From JAHFIW01 sp035495855 (GTDB lineage: Bacteria; Patescibacteriota; Patescibacteriia; SG8-24), in NCBI GenBank assembly GCA_035495855.1, contig DATJFD010000022.1:1-20337 (forward strand): 20,337 nucleotides of DNA. Direction: 5' to 3'. Numbering within the stretch: position 1 is the stretch's first letter; every line of letters starts with the position of its first letter. Made by a program: the position numbers and the translations under genes. The notes beneath the pieces are model-generated. The model saw nothing but the letters and a program-made list of their open reading frames with translations, did no database searches and was not told the DNA's origin. This document shows positions 7,277-14,676 of this stretch, in pieces.

Positions 7277-8863
7277 ATGCCCCTGAACGAAGGACAACCC
7301 GCGGCGCCGAAACTGAAGAACGCGCCGGTGGTGCTCGCGATCCTGGACGGCTGGGGCCAGGGCCCGAAAGGTCCGGGCAACGCCGTCGCGCTCGCGCACA
7401 CGCCGTTCTTCGACCGCGCCCGGCGGCATTTCCCGTTCACCGCGCTCCAGGCGCACGGTCGCTATGTCGGCCTGATGCCGTACCAGGAAGGGAACTCCGA
7501 GGCCGGGCACATGAACATCGGCGCCGGCCGCGTCGTTCGCCAAGACATCGTCAACGTGACCGAGGCGATCAAGGACGGGACGTTCTTCAAGAACACCGCC
7601 TTCAAGGAGGCGCTCAAGCACGCCAAGAAGTACGGCACCAAGGTCCACCTCATGGGCATGCTCGCGAACAGCAACAGCGCGCACGCGAGCCCCGACCATC
7701 TCTACGCGCTCCTCAAGCTCTGCCGCGACGAGGCCATGTCGCAGGTGCGTCTGCATCTCTTCACCGACGGCCGCGATTCGCCCCCGTTCTCGGCGACGCG
7801 GCTCCTCCACGAGCTCGAACACAACTTGAGCCCGGGACAGGAGATCGCCTCGGTTATGGGGCGCTTCTACGCGATGGACCGCAACAAGCTCTGGCATAGG
7901 ACCGAGCTCGCGTACCACGCCATCGTCGCGGGCGAGGGGCTCGTCGCGCCGAACGCGCACACCGCCATCCTCCGCGGCTACAACCGCGGCGAATCCGACG
8001 AGTTCATCCTGCCCACCGTCATGATCGACGCGGAGAAGCGTCCGATCGGCACCGTCGACGACAACGACGTCGTCATCTTCTTCAACCTGCGGTCGGACCG
8101 CGCGCGCCAGCTCACGAAATGCTTCGTGCAGCGCGACTTCGAGAAGCGCAACGAGAACAGCTTCAGGCGCCGCAAGGTGCCGCGCAACATGCGCTTCGCG
8201 GCGATGTCCGAGTTCGGCCCCGACCTCGAGCACGTCTACACCGCCTTCCCCAGCGCCACCATCGAGCACGGGCTCACGGAGACGCTCGCGCCGTTCCGGC
8301 AGTTCTACATCGCCGAGAGCGAGAAGTACGCGCACGTCACGTACTTCTTCAACGGCGGCTTCGACCACGCGCGGTTCGGCGAGGAACGCATGCGCGTGCC
8401 GTCGCAGTTCGTGCCGCACCACGATTCGATGCCCGAGATGCGCGCACGGGTCATCGCCGACGAGGCGGCGAGGCGCCTCCGCACCGGGACGAACGACCTC
8501 ATCGTCATCAACTTCGCGAACGCCGACATGGTCGGCCACACCGGCAACCTCAAGGCCACCGTGAAGGCCATCGAGGTCGTCGACGAGTGCCTGGCGAAGC
8601 TTTCCGAGGCGGCGAACGCCGCGGGAGGATGCCTGGTGATCGTCGGCGACCACGGCAACGCCGAGAAGAAGATCAACGAGGAGACCGGCGAGATCATGAC
8701 CGAGCACACGGACAACCCGGTGCCGTTCATCATCGCCTGCGAGAAGCTCCGCAAGGCGAAGCTCGGCGACGGGATGCTCGCGGACGTCGCCCCGACGGTC
8801 CTCGACATCCTGGACGTACCGAAGCCCGCCGAGATGACGGGGTTCTCCTTGCTCCGCAAGTGA
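7277..8863 (+). CDS. gpmI: Cofactor-independent phosphoglycerate mutase, first copy
   Basis: This Mn2+-dependent enzyme of the alkaline phosphatase superfamily interconverts 3- and 2-phosphoglycerate. The 528 residues are slightly longer than the usual 505-515. The metal Asp is in AILDGWG and the phosphorylated Ser in GNSEAGHMNIGAGR. Other active-site motifs are FTDGRDSPP, GRFYAMDR, NLRSDRARQ, EKYAHVTYFFNGG, NFANADMVGHTG, GDHGN and EHTDNPVP. All metal ligands and substrate arginines appear present. Two positions depart from consensus: GNSEA where Val is usual, and DRNKLWHR where DRDxRWxR is usual. The start at 7277 lacks a Shine-Dalgarno. A second, clearly divergent gpmI follows after 30 bases. 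Confidence 0.94.
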   Translation: MPLNEGQPAAPKLKNAPVVLAILDGWGQGPKGPGNAVALAHTPFFDRARRHFPFTALQAHGRYVGLMPYQEGNSEAGHMNIGAGRVVRQDIVNVTEAIKDGTFFKNTAFKEALKHAKKYGTKVHLMGMLANSNSAHASPDHLYALLKLCRDEAMSQVRLHLFTDGRDSPPFSATRLLHELEHNLSPGQEIASVMGRFYAMDRNKLWHRTELAYHAIVAGEGLVAPNAHTAILRGYNRGESDEFILPTVMIDAEKRPIGTVDDNDVVIFFNLRSDRARQLTKCFVQRDFEKRNENSFRRRKVPRNMRFAAMSEFGPDLEHVYTAFPSATIEHGLTETLAPFRQFYIAESEKYAHVTYFFNGGFDHARFGEERMRVPSQFVPHHDSMPEMRARVIADEAARRLRTGTNDLIVINFANADMVGHTGNLKATVKAIEVVDECLAKLSEAANAAGGCLVIVGDHGNAEKKINEETGEIMTEHTDNPVPFIIACEKLRKAKLGDGMLADVAPTVLDILDVPKPAEMTGFSLLRK

Positions 8864-8893
8864 CGTTCAGGTAGCCTACCCGCGCGAAACGTT

Positions 8894-10477
8894 ATGGCCG
8901 AAAGCCGACCAAAACCCGTCGTCCTCCTCATCCTCGACGGATGGGGCGTCGCCCCGCCCGGCGAGGGCAACCCGCTCGAGGCGGCCAATACGCCCGTCTT
9001 CGACGAGCTCGTGACCACGTTCCCGACGGTGACCGTCCGCGCCTCCGGCGAGGCCGTCGGCTTGTCGTGGGGCGAGATGGGCAATTCCGAGGTCGGCCAC
9101 CTCACCATCGGCGCGGGCAAGATCTTCTACCAGTCGCTCCCGCGCATCAACCTCTCCATCCAGACCGGCGAGTTCTTCCGCAATGAGACCTTCGCCGCCG
9201 CCGCGGCCCACGCCAAGAAGAACGGTTCCACCTTCCACATCCTCGGCATCCTGAGCCCCGGCAACGTCCACGGTTCCGACGAGCACATCCACGCGTTCCT
9301 GCAGTTCGCGAAGCAGCAGGGGCTCACGGACGTGGTCGTCCACCCCGTGCTCGACGGCCGCGACGCGATCTACAACACCGGCATCGAGTTCATCCGCGCG
9401 CTCCTCGCCAAGATGCGGGAGATCGGCGTGGGCCGCATCGGCTCCATCTCCGGCCGCTTCTACGCCATGGACCGCGACAACCGCTGGGACCGCATCGAGA
9501 AGGCGTACAACGCGATGTGCGGCGTCGGCGACGCCAAGCGCTACGAGGACCCGATCAAGGCGGTCGAGGATTCGTACGCGGCCAAGGTGTACGACGAGGA
9601 GTTCGTGCCGGTGATCATCGAGAAGGACGGCAAGCCCGTCGGCCCCCTGAAGGACGGCGACGCGCTCATCTTCGCCAACTTCCGTCCCGACCGCGCGCGC
9701 GAGATCGCGCAGGCCATCTGCATCCCGTCGTTCTCGAAGTTCCCGAGGACCGAGGTGAAGGATCTGTATTTCGCGACCATGACGGAATACGAGAAGGGGA
9801 CGCCGGCCAAGGTGGCCTACCCGCCGGAGTTCATCACCACCTGCCTCGCCAAGGTCATCGCCGACGCCGGCCTCAAGCAGATGCACATCGCCGAGACCGA
9901 GAAGTACGCGCACGTCACCTTCTTCCTCAACGGCATGCGCGAGGAGGAGTTCCCTGGCGAGGAACGCATGATCATCCCGTCGCCGCGCGTGTCGTCGTAC
10001 GACCAGGCGCCCGAGATGTCGACGCCCAAGATCGCGGACCGCATCGTGAAGGAGGTCCAGGCCGGGACGTTCGACGTCATCATCTCCAACCTCGCGAACG
10101 CGGACATGGTGGGCCACACCGGGAAGTTCGAGCCGACGATGAAGGCCGCGGAGGCGGTCGACGCCGCGCTCGGCAAGATCGTGTCCGCGACGCTCGCGGC
10201 CGGCGGCGTGGTGGTCATCACCGCCGATCACGGCAATGGCGAGGAGGTGCTGAACCTCCAGACCGGCGAGCTGGACAAGGAGCACAGCACCAACCCCGTG
10301 CCGTTCCTCGTCATCGGCGAGCAGTGGCGCGGCCAGGCGTCGCCGTCCGGCGAGGTCATCGGCGGCGACCTCTCGCTCATGCCGCCGGTCGGCATGTTGG
10401 CGGACACCGCGCCGACCATCCTGAAGCTTCTGCAGGTGCCGCAGCCGAAGGAGATGACAGGGAGCCCGTTGATCTAG
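8894..10477 (+). CDS. gpmI: Cofactor-independent phosphoglycerate mutase, second copy
   Basis: This is a second full-length (527 residue) enzyme of the same family, only distantly similar to its neighbour by eye, so not a recent duplication. Active-site motifs are LILDGWG, GNSEVGHLTIGAGK, LDGRD, GRFYAMDRDNRWDR, NFRPDRARE, TEKYAHVTFFLNG, NLANADMVGHTG, ADHGNGE and EHSTNPVP, with metal ligands intact. It is nearer the canonical sequence than the first copy at DRDNRWDR. It is less canonical at DGRD, where AIYNTG replaces the usual xPPxSA. Near the C-terminus it has an insertion of about 20 residues rich in Gly, Ser and Pro. The stop TAG (10475-10477) lies inside the left arm of a repeat hairpin. 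Confidence 0.94.
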   Translation: MAESRPKPVVLLILDGWGVAPPGEGNPLEAANTPVFDELVTTFPTVTVRASGEAVGLSWGEMGNSEVGHLTIGAGKIFYQSLPRINLSIQTGEFFRNETFAAAAAHAKKNGSTFHILGILSPGNVHGSDEHIHAFLQFAKQQGLTDVVVHPVLDGRDAIYNTGIEFIRALLAKMREIGVGRIGSISGRFYAMDRDNRWDRIEKAYNAMCGVGDAKRYEDPIKAVEDSYAAKVYDEEFVPVIIEKDGKPVGPLKDGDALIFANFRPDRAREIAQAICIPSFSKFPRTEVKDLYFATMTEYEKGTPAKVAYPPEFITTCLAKVIADAGLKQMHIAETEKYAHVTFFLNGMREEEFPGEERMIIPSPRVSSYDQAPEMSTPKIADRIVKEVQAGTFDVIISNLANADMVGHTGKFEPTMKAAEAVDAALGKIVSATLAAGGVVVITADHGNGEEVLNLQTGELDKEHSTNPVPFLVIGEQWRGQASPSGEVIGGDLSLMPPVGMLADTAPTILKLLQVPQPKEMTGSPLI

Positions 10478-10542
10478 GTTGTAGGTGGTAGGTTGTAGAC
10501 GTGCGAGTCGGCCTACAACCTAGAACCTACCACCTACAACCT
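10476..10542 (+). repeat. Inverted repeat of GTTGTAGGTGGTAG-type units
   Basis: The left arm (10476-10498) begins inside the TAG stop of the second gpmI. Its first 19 bases are perfectly complementary to 10524-10542, and its last four pair with 10513-10516 across a bulge. The loop is about 13-14 bases. The right arm ends three bases before the ATG of fpg. No T-run follows, so it is not a classical terminator. The unit has no resemblance to the GTCGAAAGT type used elsewhere in the window, but matches the repeat at 15256-15317. Confidence 0.85.
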
Positions 10543-10545
10543 CAC

Positions 10546-11373
10546 ATGCCCGAACTCCCCGAGGTAGAAACCATCCGGAGGCAGATGGAGAAAGAGGTCG
10601 TCGGCGCCAGGATCCTGGGCGTCGACGTCCGTTTTTCCGGCCGTCTGAACGTGAAGGCCGCCGAGTTCGCGCGCGCCGTCTCCGGGAGCAACGTCGTCGC
10701 TGCGGGACGCCGCGCCAAACTGCTGCTCATCGGGCTGTCGAACGGCTGGACGATGGTCGTCCATCTCAAGATGACCGGCCGGTTCCTGCTTTCGAAAGGA
10801 AAAGGCGTTCCCAACAAGCACACGCACCTCGTGTTCCGGCTGTCCGGCGGCAGGACGCTCATGTTCGAGGACGTCCGGAAGTTCGGCTACGTGAAACTCG
10901 TGCGCACGGGCGCGCTCGAGAAGGACGTCTTCGACAAGGAAGGCTACGGGCCGGAGCCGCTCGATCCCGCCTTCACCGCGGAGAAGTTCGCGATGTGCGT
11001 GCGCGGGCGCCCGAACAAGAAGATCAAGCCGCTGCTCATGGAACAGACCTGCATCGCGGGCATCGGCAACATCTACGCGGACGAGTCGCTCTGGCGGGCC
11101 GGCATCCGGCCGCAGCGCCGCGCGGGTTCGCTCACGTCCGCCGAGCTCCGCAAGCTCCACGAGGGCGTGCAGGACAGCCTGCGCGGGTCGCTCGCGTCCA
11201 GGGGCACGTCCGCGGACATGTACGTCGACCTGTACGGCGAGAAGGGGACCAACGTCGCCAAGCTCAAGGTCTACGGGCGGGAAGGGGAGCCGTGCCCGCG
11301 CTGCAAAGGGCCGATCAAGAAGATCTTCTTCGCGGGACGAGGAACGCATTATTGCCCCAAGTGCCAGCATTGA
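10546..11373 (+). CDS. mutM: Formamidopyrimidine-DNA glycosylase
   Basis: This DNA repair enzyme (also called Fpg) removes 8-oxoguanine and ring-opened purines and cleaves the AP site. The 275 residues are typical. After Met removal the catalytic Pro is exposed in PELPEVE. The conserved Lys is in GRRAKLL (58), the helix-two-turn-helix in IAGIGNIYADESLW (170-183), and the zinc finger has Cys at 250, 253, 270 and 273 with Arg265 in AGRGTHYC. DVRKFG has Lys where many relatives have Arg. The frame is open back to a GTG at 10501, but that stretch is repeat hairpin, and Pro2 is obligatory for catalysis, so the start must be 10546. There is no Shine-Dalgarno. Confidence 0.96.
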   Translation: MPELPEVETIRRQMEKEVVGARILGVDVRFSGRLNVKAAEFARAVSGSNVVAAGRRAKLLLIGLSNGWTMVVHLKMTGRFLLSKGKGVPNKHTHLVFRLSGGRTLMFEDVRKFGYVKLVRTGALEKDVFDKEGYGPEPLDPAFTAEKFAMCVRGRPNKKIKPLLMEQTCIAGIGNIYADESLWRAGIRPQRRAGSLTSAELRKLHEGVQDSLRGSLASRGTSADMYVDLYGEKGTNVAKLKVYGREGEPCPRCKGPIKKIFFAGRGTHYCPKCQH

Positions 11374-11440
11374 GCTCCGAGTCCCAAGCGCCGAGCTTCA
11401 AGGGCCTGTTTCGTCTCCTGTCGAAAAAAACGCCAAAATA

Positions 11441-11449
11441 TGCTAAAAT
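11441..11449 (+). promoter_or_regulatory. Extended -10 promoter element for the prepilin fusion
   Basis: TGCTAAAAT is a TGn extended -10 with hexamer TAAAAT at 11444-11449. It lies in the only clearly A+T-rich stretch nearby. Transcription is expected near 11456, about six bases before the ATG at 11462. Confidence 0.5.
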
Positions 11450-11452
11450 AAT

Positions 11453-11475
11453 GACGGTACTATGCCGTCTTTTTT
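11453..11475 (+). terminator. Terminator-like stem overlapping the prepilin fusion start codon
   Basis: GACGG (11453-11457) pairs with CCGTC (11465-11469) over a seven-base loop and is followed by TTTTTT (11470-11475), with an A-rich run upstream. It would end transcripts coming from mutM. The ATG of the next gene is in the loop. A transcript starting at the local promoter would lack part of the 5' half of the stem, so it could escape termination. Confidence 0.5.
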
Positions 11476-13471
11476 GTGCCGACATCGGCCTGGTGGCATC
11501 GGCAAGCTCGAAGCTCGGAGCTCGAAGCTCGGAGCTTCTTCTGGCTTCACCCTCCCGGAACTCTTGGTCGTGATGGCCATCATCGGCACGATCTCGACCA
11601 TCGGCGTCGTGTCGTATTCGAGCGCGCGCGCGGCCGCCCGCGACGTGAAGCGCGCTTCGGACATGAAGCAGCTCCAGACCGCCGTGGAGCTGTTCTTCGA
11701 GAACAACAACCATTATCCGGGCGACGGGAAGTCCGGCTCCGAGGGCGTCATCCTCGGCACCGAGACGACCAAGACCCTCTCCGACGCCGGCTTCGCGCCC
11801 AAGATGCAGGGCACGCCGTACATGGTGGCGGTGCCGAAGAACCCGGAGCCGTTCGGCAGCCCGTACGTCTACCGGTCGCTGAACGCGGACGGCACCGATT
11901 GCAACACCGACCAGTGCGCGAACTACGCCATCCTCTTCACGCTCGAGAAGACCTCGGGCAACCTGCTCGCCGGTCCGCACGCGATGACCCCGGCGGGCAT
12001 GGCCGGGGCTGAGGGCGGCTATGCCGGCGAAGGCATTACCGGCGCGGGCAAGGAGATCGTCGGCATCCAGGCGGTGCAGGCGCAGCTCGACGTCATCGCC
12101 TCCAGGGCGACCAACGACGTCCAGAAGTTCGTGGACGACAAGCGGGTCGAAACGATCGCGGAGCGGGCGGTCGCACCGACGATCGCGACGGTCGCGGTCG
12201 CCAACACCGCGCTCACGACGACCTCCGCCGCGAGCTACATCGCGCTGTTCCTCACGCAACCGTTCGCGCTCATCGGCCGCAAGAAGCGCAAGGCCTGGGG
12301 GACGGTCTACAACTCGCTCTCGCGCCTTCCCGAGGACCTCGTCATCGTCCGCCTGCGCGACGCGAGCAGCAATCGCATCGTGAAGAGCACGGTCACGGAC
12401 ATGCAGGGCCGCTATTCCTTCCTGGCGCAGCGCGGCGCCTACCGCATCGAAGCGTCGAAGGCGAAGTACGGCTTCCCGAGCATCGTCACGCAGGGCAAGA
12501 AGGAGGACGGCCATTTCATCGACCTCTATCACGGGGAGCTCATCGAGGTCGGGCAGGAAGGCGCCATCCTCACCCCGAACATCCCGATCGACCCGGTCGA
12601 CAGCGACGCCACCGACGCGGCGGTGCTCAAGAAGGAGCGCTGGCACAAGTTCAACAAGGGCGTCGCCATCCTGAGCCCGACGCTTGGCGGCATCACGCTG
12701 CTCATCAAGCCGTCCATCTTCGTCGGGCTGCTCTTCGTGGCGCAGATCGTCGTCTACTTCCTGTTCCGCCGGCTGGCGGAACCGCCGCAGCCCAAGAACT
12801 GGGGCATCGTCTACGAGCAGGGGACGTCGCGGCCGGTGCCGCAGGCGATCCTTCGCATCTTCGAGGCGAAGTATAACAAACTGCTCGAGACGCAGGTCAC
12901 GGACCGCAACGGCCGCTACCATTTCCGCGTCGGCAGCAACGTCTATTACGTGACGGTCACGAAGCCGGGTTATCTCAAGACGCAGACCGATACGCTTGAC
13001 CTGACGAAGGTGGACGAGGCGACGGTCATCGCGTCCGACCTGCCGCTCGCGCCGGCAAAAGGGGGCCAGCCCGCTGCTGCCGCCCCTGCCGCGGCGCAAC
13101 CCGGTTATGCGCCGGTGAAGTCCGCCCCCAAGACCGAACCGCCCGCGCCCGCGGTCCCGCAGGCGACCGCGCCGCCCGCCCCGCCGCCAGCCCCCGAACT
13201 CCCGCCCGTCGTAAAGCCTGCGCCCCCGCCCGCGGCCGCTCCCGCGACCCCACCGCCGGCCGCTCCGCCGGTTCCCCAGCCCGCGCCGCCCGCCCCCGAG
13301 CCTCCGATCACGGCGCCACCGCCCGAGCAGCCTCCGGCAACCCCCGCGCCGCAGCCTCCCGCGCCCCCGGCGCCGGCCCCCGCGCCCGAACCGCCCAAGC
13401 CCGAGCTCCCGGCCGCGCCGCAGGAACCCAAGGAACCCCCGCCGCAGAAGGCCTGGTTCCGGGACATCTGA
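11462..13471 (+). CDS. Type IV prepilin-like N-terminus fused to carboxypeptidase-regulatory-like domains and a Pro-rich tail
   Basis: This 669-residue protein is chimeric. A class III-type leader precedes GFTLPELLVVMAIIG (28-42), with cleavage expected at Gly28-Phe29 and Glu at +5. Next comes a pilin-like helix and short globular part (to about 165). A hydrophobic segment (about 238-271) is followed by basic GRKKRK and a first CarboxypepD_reg-like beta domain (about 278-340). Another membrane segment (about 400-436) is followed by a second such domain (about 446-510). The last 130 residues or so are Pro/Ala-rich. It may be an envelope or pilus-linked anchor protein, but its function is unknown. 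Leader residues 15-27 are encoded by a repeat arm. TTG 11474 is an alternative start; no other start precedes the cleavage site. Confidence 0.75.
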   Translation: MPSFLCRHRPGGIGKLEARSSKLGASSGFTLPELLVVMAIIGTISTIGVVSYSSARAAARDVKRASDMKQLQTAVELFFENNNHYPGDGKSGSEGVILGTETTKTLSDAGFAPKMQGTPYMVAVPKNPEPFGSPYVYRSLNADGTDCNTDQCANYAILFTLEKTSGNLLAGPHAMTPAGMAGAEGGYAGEGITGAGKEIVGIQAVQAQLDVIASRATNDVQKFVDDKRVETIAERAVAPTIATVAVANTALTTTSAASYIALFLTQPFALIGRKKRKAWGTVYNSLSRLPEDLVIVRLRDASSNRIVKSTVTDMQGRYSFLAQRGAYRIEASKAKYGFPSIVTQGKKEDGHFIDLYHGELIEVGQEGAILTPNIPIDPVDSDATDAAVLKKERWHKFNKGVAILSPTLGGITLLIKPSIFVGLLFVAQIVVYFLFRRLAEPPQPKNWGIVYEQGTSRPVPQAILRIFEAKYNKLLETQVTDRNGRYHFRVGSNVYYVTVTKPGYLKTQTDTLDLTKVDEATVIASDLPLAPAKGGQPAAAAPAAAQPGYAPVKSAPKTEPPAPAVPQATAPPAPPPAPELPPVVKPAPPPAAAPATPPPAAPPVPQPAPPAPEPPITAPPPEQPPATPAPQPPAPPAPAPAPEPPKPELPAAPQEPKEPPPQKAWFRDI

Positions 13472-13500
13472 GTACTCAGTAAACAGTACCCAGTACACAG
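13470..13500 (+). repeat. One-armed AGTACxCAGTA-type repeat
   Basis: This short run of the units GTACTCAGTA, AACAGTACCC and AGTACACAG begins inside the TGA stop of the prepilin fusion. Unlike the other intergenic repeats, I find no complementary arm downstream; only the internal palindrome GAGTACTC can fold. Confidence 0.5.
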
Positions 13501-13541
13501 AGACCGGGGTGCGGCCGGGCTTTCATCCCCAAGAAGGACCG

Positions 13542-13570
13542 TTGACGAGCGTGCCCGGCAGGAGTATGCT
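13542..13570 (+). promoter_or_regulatory. Sigma-70-type promoter of the NYN gene
   Basis: TTGACG (13542-13547) and TATGCT (13565-13570) are separated by exactly 17 bases. This is the only promoter in the window with a recognisable -35. Transcription should begin near 13577, giving a leader of about 75 bases. Confidence 0.65.
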
Positions 13571-13595
13571 CTTGCCGCGTTCATTACAGTACAAC

Positions 13596-13645
13596 GCGCC
13601 GCGCGTGGCGCTAGCCGGCCTCAAGCCGGCCCAGTCAGAGAGGAG
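13596..13645 (+). promoter_or_regulatory. Structured leader with two hairpins and a Shine-Dalgarno
   Basis: Two G+C stems lie in the NYN leader: GCGCC/GGCGC (13596-13600 with 13607-13611) and a perfect GCCGGC/GCCGGC (13614-13619 with 13625-13630) over a CTCAA loop. They are followed by AGGAG at 13641-13645, six bases before the ATG. This is the only strong Shine-Dalgarno before a gene in the window. The layout could allow RNA-level control or autoregulation, but no known riboswitch class is recognised. Confidence 0.5.
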
Positions 13646-13651
13646 ACGCGC

Positions 13652-14602
13652 ATGACGGTCCAAGAAGGCGACAAGGCTTCCGGCTCATCGACGCTTGCCG
13701 GAAAGCCTTCCGGTCCCGACGCACGACGCGACGTCAACAACGTCGCGATGCTCATCGATTGGGACAATTTTTACAGCCAGTGCGCCGAGCGGGGCATCAT
13801 CGTGCAGCCCGCACGCCTCAAGGAGGTGGGCAGGCGCGCCGGACGCATCCGCTGGTCCGCGGTCTTCGTCGACGCGACGAGGCTGACGCTGGCCCAACGG
13901 ACCGAGCTCTTCCAGGAAGGGTTCGACATCTGCGACTGCCCGAAGCTCCCGACGGCCCACTCGTCCTGCCTCAAGGATACCGTGGACGCGGCGATCATCG
14001 AGCGCCTCCACGCGCTCGCGGACTTCGTCGAGGTCGACGAGATCCTGCTCGGCAGCGCCGACCGCGACTACCTCCGGGTCGTGCAGCACCTGCGCGACTC
14101 CGGCAAGCGCGTGAGGATCCTCACGCCGACCCCGAAGGACCATCCCACCCTCATGCAGCACAGCGACGGCTGCATCGCCTACGCGCTCGCGGAGGCGACC
14201 GAGGGACTGGCCCGCGACCTCGCCGAGGTCTTCAACCGCGGCACGTTCGTCCAGGCCGGCCCGCGCGCGCAGGCCGAGCTGCGGTCGCTCGCGATCATCG
14301 TGGTGCTCATGGACGGGCGCCTCAACGTGAACGGCCGGGACGTCGGTTTCCGCCGCCTGCTGGACGACCTTGCGAGGTCGGACGAGGCGCGCGCCCAGAA
14401 CCTGACGCCCGACGGACTCAAGGAGCGCGTCGAGTTCCTGATCGACCGCGAGGTCGTCCTCAAGGAACAGGACGAGCGCAAGTACTACCGTTACCGCGTG
14501 GCGCGCCGGCATCCGTTCGTCGCCTACGCCTACCACGTCATGGACTCCGCGGCCTTCCGGCCGCCCGCGAGCCAAGGGAGGGTCATCGAGAGCGTCTCGT
14601 GA
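13652..14602 (+). CDS. NYN (PIN-like, DUF88/LabA-type) putative ribonuclease
   Basis: This is a soluble protein of 316 residues. After a 30-residue polar N-terminus, a NYN nuclease domain runs from about 31 to 185. Its acidic positions are visible in MLIDWDNFY (D36, D38), LKDTVDAAI (D109, D112) and GSADRDYLRVV (D137, D139), the pattern of a metal-dependent PIN-like fold. The C-terminal 100 residues or so look helical with a winged-helix character (DGLKERVEFLIDREVVLKEQ, then KYYRYRV), as in other NYN proteins with a C-terminal nucleic-acid-binding module. RNA cleavage is inferred from the family; the target is unknown. It has its own promoter, structured leader and Shine-Dalgarno. It is convergent with the receiver gene, with a shared terminator. 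Confidence 0.85.
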   Translation: MTVQEGDKASGSSTLAGKPSGPDARRDVNNVAMLIDWDNFYSQCAERGIIVQPARLKEVGRRAGRIRWSAVFVDATRLTLAQRTELFQEGFDICDCPKLPTAHSSCLKDTVDAAIIERLHALADFVEVDEILLGSADRDYLRVVQHLRDSGKRVRILTPTPKDHPTLMQHSDGCIAYALAEATEGLARDLAEVFNRGTFVQAGPRAQAELRSLAIIVVLMDGRLNVNGRDVGFRRLLDDLARSDEARAQNLTPDGLKERVEFLIDREVVLKEQDERKYYRYRVARRHPFVAYAYHVMDSAAFRPPASQGRVIESVS

Positions 14603-14636
14603 TCGTTCCCCGGACGGCCGTTCCGGCCGCCATCTG

Positions 14637-14676
14637 AAAAACCCCGCCTCTTCATGAGGACGGGGTCATTTTTTTT
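14637..14676. terminator. Bidirectional terminator between NYN and receiver genes
   Basis: ACCCCGCCTC (14641-14650) pairs with GAGGACGGGGT (14656-14666), leaving one bulged A and a TTCAT loop. An A-run at 14637-14641 and a T-run at 14669-14676 allow it to terminate both convergent genes. The minus-strand gene's stop codon lies at the edge of the stem. A second stem without a T-run, CGGCCG/CGGCCG over TTC, lies just upstream near 14615-14630. Confidence 0.88.

Larger units (their letters stand above)
11371..11537 (+). repeat. Inverted arms of GAGCTCGAAGCTCG-type units around a promoter and start codon
   Basis: The left arm (11371-11402), starting at the mutM stop TGA, carries GAGCTCCGAG and GCCGAGCTTCAAG. 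The right arm (11504-11537) carries several copies of AGCTCGAAGCTCGG and AGCTCGGAG. For example, 11372-11381 is perfectly complementary to 11514-11523. About 100 bases between the arms hold the extended -10, a terminator-like stem and the ATG of the prepilin fusion gene. The right arm is therefore inside the coding sequence. Confidence 0.65.

Noticed and set aside
7184..8707. Long open frame on the minus strand (about 507 codons) opposite the first gpmI
   Set aside because: It is the antisense shadow of a gene with all catalytic motifs. Its product is Arg/Val/Glu/Asp-rich with no recognisable domain, as expected from G+C-rich codon bias.
11315..13498. 727-codon minus-strand open frame opposite the prepilin fusion
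   Set aside because: Arg/Gly/Leu low-complexity product created by the complement of the Pro/Ala-rich tail. It shows no domain, and the + strand frame has a clear pilin motif.
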